A stretch of DNA of 64,000 nt from the NCBI RefSeq assembly GCF_040403615.1, contig NZ_JBBAKG010000018.1, positions 1 through 64,000 on the forward strand, in the 5' to 3' direction. Below are positions 58,485 through 64,000 of the stretch, one piece after another (the stretch's first letter is position 1; the number at the start of each line of letters is the position of its first letter). The DNA comes from Haliscomenobacter sp040403615 (GTDB taxonomy: Bacteria > Bacteroidota > Bacteroidia > Chitinophagales > Saprospiraceae). A model generated the notes under the pieces. The model made no database searches, was not told the DNA's origin, and saw nothing but the letters and a program-made list of their open reading frames with translations. The translations under genes were made by a program, and so were the position numbers.

Positions 58485-59681
58485 TTATTTAATCACTTCA
58501 GTAACCTGACCTGCACCTACGGTACGGCCACCTTCACGAATCGCGAAGCGAAGACCTTTTTCCATTGCGATTGGGCTCAACAATTTCACGGTCAAAGTAA
58601 CGTTATCGCCAGGCATTACCATTTCTACTCCATCAGGCAGGGCGCAATCACCAGTTACGTCCGTGGTACGGAAGTAGAACTGTGGGCGGTAGCCTTTGAA
58701 AAATGGAGTGTGACGGCCACCTTCTTCTTTGCTCAGTACATAAACTTCACACTTGAATTCAAGGTGAGGGTTTACAGAACCTGGCTTGCAGATAACCATA
58801 CCACGACGGATGGCTTCTTTGTCAATACCACGCAAGAGGATACCGGCGTTGTCACCAGCTTCACCACGGTCAAGCAGTTTACGGAACATTTCTACACCCG
58901 TTACAGTAGATTTCAATGGTGCTTCACCTTCTTTCTGCATACCGATGATCTCAACTGGATCACCAACGTTGATAACGCCACGCTCAATACGGCCAGTAGC
59001 AACAGTACCACGACCAGTGATTGAGAATACGTCTTCGATAGGCATCAAGAAAGGCTTATCAGTAGCACGCTCTGGCTCAGGAATCTGAGTATCAACAGCA
59101 TCCATCAAATCAAAGATGCGCTGTACATACAAAGGATCTCCTTCCAATGCTCTAAGCGCTGAGCCTTGAATAACGGCAGCATTGTCGCCATCAAATTTAT
59201 ACAAGTCCAACAATTCGCGGACTTCCATTTCTACCAATTCCAACATTTCTGGGTCATCAACAAGGTCAACCTTGTTCATGAAAACCACAATTGCAGGAAC
59301 ACCTACCTGACGAGCCAAAAGGATGTGCTCACGAGTTTGTGGCATAGGGCCATCAGTAGCTGCACAAACCAAGATAGCGCCGTCCATTTGAGCTGCTCCC
59401 GTTACCATGTTCTTTACGTAGTCGGCGTGACCTGGGCAGTCTACGTGTGCATAGTGACGTGTTTCTGTTTGGTATTCAACGTGAGCGGTATTGATTGTAA
59501 TACCTCTCTCTTTTTCCTCAGGGGCAGCGTCGATTGAGTCGTAATCTTTTTTCTCTGCCAGACCTTTAGAAGCAAGAACCGTAGTAATTGCAGCTGTAAG
59601 CGTCGTTTTTCCGTGGTCAACGTGACCAATCGTGCCAATGTTTACGTGCGGCTTTGATCTATCAAAGGTTTCCTTAGCCAT
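58485..59681 (-). CDS. tuf: Elongation factor Tu
   Basis: 398 residues. The G motifs GHVDHGKT (19-26), DCPGHADY (about 80) and NKVD (about 135) are intact, with the switch II His and domains II/III complete (ITGRGTVATGRIERGVI, RGMVICKPGSVNPHLEFKCE, LRFAIREGGRTVGAGQVTEV). It carries aminoacyl-tRNA to the ribosome. A single tuf copy is in the window, flanked by tRNA-Thr upstream and tRNA-Trp downstream. A strong terminator follows. Confidence 0.98.
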   Translation of the reverse strand: MAKETFDRSKPHVNIGTIGHVDHGKTTLTAAITTVLASKGLAEKKDYDSIDAAPEEKERGITINTAHVEYQTETRHYAHVDCPGHADYVKNMVTGAAQMDGAILVCAATDGPMPQTREHILLARQVGVPAIVVFMNKVDLVDDPEMLELVEMEVRELLDLYKFDGDNAAVIQGSALRALEGDPLYVQRIFDLMDAVDTQIPEPERATDKPFLMPIEDVFSITGRGTVATGRIERGVINVGDPVEIIGMQKEGEAPLKSTVTGVEMFRKLLDRGEAGDNAGILLRGIDKEAIRRGMVICKPGSVNPHLEFKCEVYVLSKEEGGRHTPFFKGYRPQFYFRTTDVTGDCALPDGVEMVMPGDNVTLTVKLLSPIAMEKGLRFAIREGGRTVGAGQVTEVIK

Positions 59682-59731
59682 CAGTATAGAATTTTTGGAT
59701 GTAAGTTAAGAAACAAAAAGTATCTATGACC

Positions 59732-59806
<75 letters not shown>

Positions 59807-59877
59807 GTATTCCTAGTAACAGCAAAAGGGAGTTGCCTCCCTGTAATGGCTTCAACGAAGCTTTCTCCGCGAAGTCG

Positions 59878-59935
59878 CCACGAATAAATCCGTGGTTTGG
59901 TTTCTTTTGTGCCTCCATCACGAATAAATTCGTGG
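59878..59935. repeat. Two near-palindromes CCACGAATAAATYCGTGG between tRNA genes
   Basis: CCACGAATAAATCCGTGG (59878-59895) and TCACGAATAAATTCGTGG (59918-59935) stand 40 bp apart between tRNA-Thr(GGT) and tRNA-Gly(TCC). Together with the degenerate copy at 58224-58242 they form a small repeat family like the palindromes behind rpoC (CCACGACTGAAGTCGTGG). A short hairpin AGGGAG/CTCCCT is at 59827-59842. Confidence 0.6.
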
Positions 59936-59947
59936 TTTGAGCTTAAA

Positions 59948-60023
59948 TGGAGCGGAAGACGAGACTCGAACCCGCGACCCTCAGCTTGGAAGGCTGATGC
60001 TCTACCAACTGAGCTACTTCCGC
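59948..60023 (-). tRNA. tRNA-Gly(TCC)
   Basis: Acceptor GCGGAAG/CTTCCGC with discriminator T and encoded CCA, anticodon loop CTTCCAA (anticodon TCC). Confidence 0.95.
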
Positions 60024-60034
60024 TTGTAAAGTTG

Positions 60035-60117
60035 TGGGGGTGGATGGATTCGAACCAACTCAGTCAAAGACACCAGATTTACAGTCTGGCCCGCCTCTCC
60101 ACCTGCGGCGCACCCCC
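60035..60117 (-). tRNA. tRNA-Tyr(GTA)
   Basis: Acceptor GGGGGTG/CACCCCC with discriminator A, anticodon loop CTGTAAA (anticodon GTA) and a long variable arm, as usual for bacterial tRNA-Tyr. CCA not encoded. Confidence 0.95.
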
Positions 60118-60192
60118 TTGGAGCCCATGATCAACCTATTGAATGAATTCATCAGTTGATCGATGAGAAAAAATCGTGTGTTGAGCAACATG

Positions 60193-60265
60193 AGCCAGCA
60201 GAGGGACTCGAACCCCCGACCAGCTGATTACAAATCAGCTGCTCTACCAACTGAGCTATGCTGGC
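60193..60265 (-). tRNA. tRNA-Thr(TGT)
   Basis: Acceptor GCCAGCA/TGCTGGC with discriminator T, anticodon loop TTTGTAA (anticodon TGT). CCA is not encoded (TCA follows). First tRNA of the Thr-Tyr-Gly-Thr-tuf transcript. Confidence 0.95.
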
Positions 60266-60579
60266 GTGGATATAATAAGCATTGTTTTTTTTAGTTAACA
60301 AAAGTCACTTGGTAAGGACTTATAAACCAACAAAAACGAACTGCTTAAAAGGCACATTATAGTAGGTTTTTCAACCTGCTCAAACCACTAATTTTGGTCA
60401 GAAATGTCAAGTTTTATAAGCATTTCGGCATCTTTTTCCGAAAGCGATTGCAAAGATAGTGCCTCTTGTAGAATTATCAAATTTTAGTGAACTTTTTTTT
60501 CTTTGATTTCTTCTTTTTCAAAGCGTGGGGCAAATATAGGGTAATGGGTTTGATATTTTCAAAGGTTCTTGCTAAAAAG

Positions 60580-60713
60580 TTTAACGGGTTTAACCAACGT
60601 TGCCTGGTTTTGGTTCCTGGCAGGTGGTTAAACCCGTTAAATTAAATTGGAGGGATGCCTGTTGGGGTGCCCCTGCGTGGGCACCCTAGGGGCGATTACA
60701 TTGGATCGCCCCT
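60580..60713. repeat. Long hairpin and REP-like palindromes behind hpf
   Basis: TTTAACGGGTTTAACCA (60580-60596) pairs perfectly with TGGTTAAACCCGTTAAA (60625-60641). Then GGGTGCCC/GGGCACCC (60665-60672 with 60679-60686) and AGGGGCGAT/ATCGCCCCT (60688-60696 with 60705-60713). The last arm includes the hpf stop codon (TAG at 60712-60714, minus). The remainder of 60266-60711 is AT-rich and shows no gene. Confidence 0.7.
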
Positions 60714-61005
60714 ACGCGTGTTTTTCTTTGTATTTGATGATTTGTCGTTTTAAGGAATCAACCGCAAGCTCTACTGCTGCCTCGAAAGATTTGTTGGTTA
60801 CTTTGGCGATCAAGGTTTCTCCGGGTACATTTATTCGTACCTCTGCAATTTTTTCCCGTACCTGTCCTGAATTTTCTAATTTTAACACAACTCGAGCATT
60901 GATGATTCGGTCAAAAAACTGATCAATTTTGCTCAATTTCTTCTCGATAAAGTCAACCAATTTGCTGTCAACTTTAAACTGTACTGCTTCAGTGTACACT
61001 ACCAT
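60712..61005 (-). CDS. hpf: Ribosome hibernation-promoting factor (HPF/YfiA, short type)
   Basis: 97 residues. The family pattern is complete: MVVYTEAVQFKVDSKLVDFI, a Lys-rich helix EKKLSKIDQFFDRI, strands ARVVLKLENSG and IAEVRINVPGETLIAKVTNK, and the helix SFEAAVELAVDSLKRQIIKY. It binds the mRNA/tRNA channel of the 30S subunit and silences ribosomes in stationary phase. The short form lacks the dimerising tail of long HPF. xerC-like recombinase is just upstream (61068), same strand, spacing 62 bp, an order common in Bacteroidota. The stop codon is fused with a REP-like element. Confidence 0.93.
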   Translation of the reverse strand: MVVYTEAVQFKVDSKLVDFIEKKLSKIDQFFDRIINARVVLKLENSGQVREKIAEVRINVPGETLIAKVTNKSFEAAVELAVDSLKRQIIKYKEKHA

Positions 61006-61067
61006 AATTCAAGAATTTAAAGGGTTAGACCATAAAGATCGATTCTTCATCTGCAAACAAGATGGCA

Positions 61068-61961
61068 CTATTGCGCACCTGATTTGGGATGAGCTTGTTG
61101 GTAAATTTTTTTTAGTCGTTCAATAGAGTGGTGGGTGTAAATTTGAGTTGCGGCCAAACTGGAATGGCCCAACAATTCTTTGATGGCATTTAGATCGGCA
61201 CCGTGATCTGATAAGTGGGTGGCAAAAGAGTGCCTCAGTACGTGAGGGCTGCGCTTTTCCTGCGTTGTAACGGTGCTCAAATAAGCATTTACGATTCTAT
61301 AGACGAGTTTTGGATAAGCGGGTTTACCTTGATGGGTTAGCAATAAAGCCGTTTCATTAGTGCTTGAGAATGCTGCTGTTCGCAGATCAAGGTATTGCTT
61401 CAACAATGTGGCTGTAGCATGAGAAATAGGAATAAGCCTTTCCTTGTTGCCTTTCCCCAGCACTTTGATGGTTTGAGCATGCATATTCAAATCCGACACT
61501 TTTAATCCCAATAGCTCAGCTCGGCGCATTCCGGTGAGGTACAACAACTCTATAATGACTTGATCTCGCATAGTGAGGTAATCACTTGGAGTTTCAATCG
61601 GGTCGAGCAGTTGGGCCAGGTTTTGCTCAGGCACTACTGCGGGCAGACGCTTGCCCAATTTGGGCAAACTTACTTGCAACATAGGCGAACGAGGGATGAT
61701 TTTCTCTCGTTGCAAATAGCGAAAATAAGATTTAAGGGTAGACAATTTGCGGCGGATGGTCGAAGCTGCACTCTTTTGCTCCATTAAGGATACGGCCCAG
61801 GAACGGATGTGAATATGCTGAATCAAAGTTGGATCAGCAATTTCATATTGGTTTTGCAGGTAAGTAGTAAACTGCAACAGATCAGTCCGGTACGCTTCTA
61901 TGGTATACAAAGAGAAGCGTTTTTCATACTGCAAGTACCTCAGAAATTCTGTTGTCGTCAT
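61068..61961 (-). CDS. Tyrosine recombinase XerC/D-like
   Basis: 297 residues, the usual length of chromosomal Xer recombinases. N-terminal SAM-like DNA-binding domain (FLRYLQYEKRFSLYTIEAY) and the catalytic domain with all residues: Arg in LTGMRRAELLGL (about 150), Lys in VLGKGNKERLIPI, His-x-x-Arg in HVLRHSFATHL (about 242), His in LLGHSSLAATQIY and Tyr in IYTHHSIERLKKIY (about 277). It should resolve chromosome dimers at dif. It sits upstream of hpf, the arrangement in many Bacteroidota, and not beside phage or integron genes. XerC versus XerD cannot be decided from this sequence alone. Confidence 0.9.
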   Translation of the reverse strand: MTTTEFLRYLQYEKRFSLYTIEAYRTDLLQFTTYLQNQYEIADPTLIQHIHIRSWAVSLMEQKSAASTIRRKLSTLKSYFRYLQREKIIPRSPMLQVSLPKLGKRLPAVVPEQNLAQLLDPIETPSDYLTMRDQVIIELLYLTGMRRAELLGLKVSDLNMHAQTIKVLGKGNKERLIPISHATATLLKQYLDLRTAAFSSTNETALLLTHQGKPAYPKLVYRIVNAYLSTVTTQEKRSPHVLRHSFATHLSDHGADLNAIKELLGHSSLAATQIYTHHSIERLKKIYQQAHPKSGAQ

Positions 61962-62139
61962 TTATTCGGATTGTACAGATCTGAACTAAATATAGAAAAT
62001 TAGATGGAGAAAGTCAAGGGGTGATTTAACTTTTGGTTAACATTGCAGGGGTACACTTTTGCTAAAATGTTGATAACACGCTGGTTAATATGACATTTTC
62101 CTATGTTTTTTTTGCTCTTTTTGTAACCTAATTTCTGGT

Positions 62140-63042
62140 TCAAATAGCATCTGGATCAATACCCAATTCCTTTAACTTTTGGATTAGTTTTTCTTTCTCT
62201 GATTTTTCATGGTCGGCACGTTGCTTTTCTTGATCAGCACGCTGTTGCTCCTGTTCGGCGCGTTGTTGCTCCTGTTCGGCGCGTTGTTGCTCATGATCCG
62301 CACGCTGTTGCTCATGATCAGCGCGTTGTTTTTCCTGTTTGAACTGTTTTATCTCCTGTTCAATCCTGGAGGCTTGAGCAAGAATCATCCTTTCTTGCTC
62401 TTCCAGCATTTGAACCTTATTTTTCATTTCTTCTCTTTGTTGTTCCAATTCTTCTAAAGCGGTGTTTTGCTCATCAAATAATTCGAGGTAAGACAGAAAA
62501 GGTTGTCCATCGGGTCGAAAAAGTTCCAGAATCCCGTTTTTCATGCTCCACCGTACTCCAAGAATTGGGCTTAACCACTCTTCTTCGCTGATTTCTTGCA
62601 ACACCAAAGTGTCAGTACGACGGGCATAAACTGAAAAAATAAATCGGATGGGGTCGTAGATGTAATATTCTTCTACACCATAGGTTTGGTAAAAGGCCAG
62701 CTTTTTTTCCATCTCTTTAGCCGTATTGCTCGGCGAAAGAATTTCTACCACAACCTGGGGAGGCAAATTATTTTCTGCAAATTGAATGTAGGAGCCACGC
62801 GATTCTTTAGGGGCGCCGATGGCAATCAACACGTCGGGCGCTACCCGAATATCGATACGGCCTTTTACTGGATACCAGAGCAGGTCGCCCGCCACAAAAA
62901 CGTCTGGTCGGTCTTTAAAAACTGCATCCATTCCCAGCTTGATCAATGCAATCCATTCCCATTGCAAGGTGTTGTCTGCCATTCGCTTGCCATCTGAGCT
63001 GGGGTAAATCTTGTAGAGTTCTTCTTTGTTTAAGGTGCGCAT
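62140..63042 (-). CDS. Uma2-family PD-(D/E)XK nuclease-like protein with heptad-repeat tail
   Basis: 300 residues. The Uma2 core (about 40-165) shows RIDVRVAPDVLIAIGAPKE, VVVEILSPSN and EEYYIYDPIRFIFSVYA, the last strand being characteristic. The family is a PD-(D/E)XK relative of unknown job, mostly in cyanobacteria and Bacteroidota. The C-terminal 95 residues are a Glu/Gln/Arg-rich coiled coil with six copies of a seven-residue unit (QRADHEQ, QRAEQEQ, QRADQEK and so on, about 245-290). The 21-bp DNA repeat behind them (62215-62340) is nearly perfect, so copy number probably varies between strains. The downstream side of the gene has no neighbour closer than xerC. Confidence 0.85.
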   Translation of the reverse strand: MRTLNKEELYKIYPSSDGKRMADNTLQWEWIALIKLGMDAVFKDRPDVFVAGDLLWYPVKGRIDIRVAPDVLIAIGAPKESRGSYIQFAENNLPPQVVVEILSPSNTAKEMEKKLAFYQTYGVEEYYIYDPIRFIFSVYARRTDTLVLQEISEEEWLSPILGVRWSMKNGILELFRPDGQPFLSYLELFDEQNTALEELEQQREEMKNKVQMLEEQERMILAQASRIEQEIKQFKQEKQRADHEQQRADHEQQRAEQEQQRAEQEQQRADQEKQRADHEKSEKEKLIQKLKELGIDPDAI

Positions 63043-63167
63043 ACCTTATTGTTTTCAATTAAAGAATTGCATTATCTCCTCTTTACCCCAACAATTTACA
63101 TGAAAATAAAGATTATCACAAGCAAAAATAATAAACTTTTGTTTTTAAAATAAATAATTTAAAAATA

Positions 63168-63206
63168 AAAATAAAAAAAAGAAGCTACCCCTATGCAGAA
63201 GTAGCT
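63168..63206 (-). terminator. Terminator of the susD-like gene
   Basis: On the minus strand AGCTAC (63201-63206 complement) pairs with GTAGCT (63183-63188 complement) and is followed by TTCTTTTTTTTAT. It lies 29 nt past the susD stop codon. Confidence 0.7.
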
Positions 63207-63234
63207 CCCCTTTAAACTTGACGTAAATAGTAGA

Positions 63235-64000
63235 TTAATACCCAGGATTCTGAGTCAAGTTCTTATTGGTATCCGTTTCCCGTTGTGGAATGGGCAAAAC
63301 CAGTAAGTTGTCACCAAAAGGTTTGGCCCCTACACTAGCCCGAGTGCGTTTGATGTCATCCAGATAATTGCCTTCAAATGACAACTCGAGGTGGCGTTCT
63401 TTCAGAATTGCAGCCAGAGTTGTAGTGCCCAAGGCAGCCAAACCAGCTCTGGTGCGTGTTCTATTCACGTCAGCCAGTGGTGTAGCACCTACGGATGTAC
63501 CCAAACGTTGGTTACATTCTGCGCGAGTCAGGTACATTTCAGCCGTACGTACGACTGGAACATCACCAAATCGGTCTAAAAATTTGCGGGTAAAAATACG
63601 ATTACTTGCCGTGGTAGTGAACGTTTTACGCACATCACCAGCTTCAAACAAATCAGTATATTTGGTTTGTATCCGAATGTCACCACGTCCTTGGAATGTT
63701 GCTGGCGCGAAATAGGTATTCATAGCATTGGTCCCATCCTGATCCGATACGGCGATGCGGAAGATGATTTCATTGCTCGCCCCACCGGTAGCAAAAACGT
63801 CTGCAAAGCTAGCTGCCAATCCACGTGCTCCAGATTGGATGACTTTGTTGGCAGCATCACGAGCCAGCGCGTAGTTGCCTTGCATCAGGTATACCCGCGA
63901 CAACATTGCAGATGCCGCATCACGCGTAGCAAGGGTAGCATTGTCACCCGCCTTAGTAGCTGGCAGCAAAGTTTCTGCTTTGGTCAAGTCTTCAATAACT
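63235..64000 (-). CDS. SusD/RagB-family protein, 3' part (cut by the window edge)
   Basis: About 255 C-terminal residues, open to the right edge. Family blocks: AASAMLSRVYLMQGNYALAR, FRIAVSDQDGTNAMNTYFAP, FGDVPVVRTAEMYLTRAEC, NRTRTRAGLAALGTTTLA, ILKERHLELSFEGNYLDDIKR and LLVLPIPQRETDTNKNLTQN, ending PGY. The lipoprotein signal and N-terminal half lie outside the window. It is shorter in its C-terminal substrate-side insert than the SusD at 3649, so it belongs to a different uptake system. A SusC partner should be on the right. Confidence 0.9.
   Translation of the reverse strand, partial: VIEDLTKAETLLPATKAGDNATLATRDAASAMLSRVYLMQGNYALARDAANKVIQSGARGLAASFADVFATGGASNEIIFRIAVSDQDGTNAMNTYFAPATFQGRGDIRIQTKYTDLFEAGDVRKTFTTTASNRIFTRKFLDRFGDVPVVRTAEMYLTRAECNQRLGTSVGATPLADVNRTRTRAGLAALGTTTLAAILKERHLELSFEGNYLDDIKRTRASVGAKPFGDNLLVLPIPQRETDTNKNLTQNPGY

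Noticed and set aside
61068..61961. Prophage or integrative-element integrase
   Set aside because: The recombinase has the length and neighbours (hpf) of a chromosomal Xer protein, and no phage, attachment site or tRNA-proximal duplication was seen.

Overview
The window looks like chromosomal DNA of a member of the Bacteroidota, most likely a Saprospiria-type (Haliscomenobacter-like) bacterium. The evidence is SusC/SusD pairs, a T9SS C-terminal sorting domain, TAnnTTTG-type -7 boxes, many Bacteroidota lipoproteins, and the gene order tRNA-Thr/Tyr/Gly/Thr - tuf - tRNA-Trp - secE - nusG - rplKAJL - rpoBC on one strand. It is a draft assembly with four runs of exactly 100 N. Two of these (at 16.4 and 29.2 kb) are flanked by an identical 55-bp duplication, so they are unmerged contig overlaps rather than missing sequence. 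The genus is an inference from style, not from a marker search.

Layout. 0-3.6 kb: end of a beta-propeller sensor protein, a DinB/DUF1572 protein, an AAA-ATPase remnant, a palindrome cluster, a small membrane protein and a PIN toxin-antitoxin pair. 3.6-13 kb: a SusD-SusC uptake system, divergent from a YncE/phosphoesterase fusion that is followed by a di-haem cytochrome c peroxidase. 13-19 kb: an outer-membrane-like protein, a large FN3/GEVED T9SS cargo protein, an MFS transporter split by an assembly gap, an M24 peptidase and a DUF4177 protein. 19-24 kb: accessory DNA with two Rpn-type PD-(D/E)XK nucleases, a frameshifted TonB-C-domain protein, nuclease debris, long inverted repeats and small lipoproteins. 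24-30 kb: a TPR histidine kinase and a LytTR response regulator, flanked by small secreted proteins. Five 21-bp-phased direct repeats, which look like a LytTR operator, lie just upstream of one of these proteins. 30-35 kb: a sortilin/BNR-repeat protein, an M1 peptidase and a TauE/SafE permease. 35-39 kb: antitoxin remnants, a di-haem cytochrome with its partner beta-helix protein, and a lipoprotein. 39-43 kb: an alpha/beta hydrolase, a DODA-type dioxygenase, XisH-XisI, a YbjN-like protein and a gap-split lipoprotein. 43-46 kb: a GH127 glycosidase and L-rhamnose mutarotase. 46-60.3 kb: the information-processing block. 60.3-64 kb: hpf, xerC-like recombinase, a Uma2 nuclease with a heptad-repeat tail, and the 3' part of another susD.

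The observation I rate highest is the LytTR operator candidate at 26185-26280: five copies at exactly 21-bp spacing, ending next to a -33/-7 promoter for the small secreted protein at 25722-26102 and directly behind the LytTR regulator gene. Next come palindromic REP-like elements fused to the stop codons of rpoC, nusG and hpf (one has become a 21-bp tandem array that broke the assembly), an 80-bp shared promoter-like repeat in front of two unrelated genes, and a cyanobacterial-type xisH-xisI pair without a recombinase. No CRISPR array, rRNA gene, complete insertion sequence or prophage was seen.
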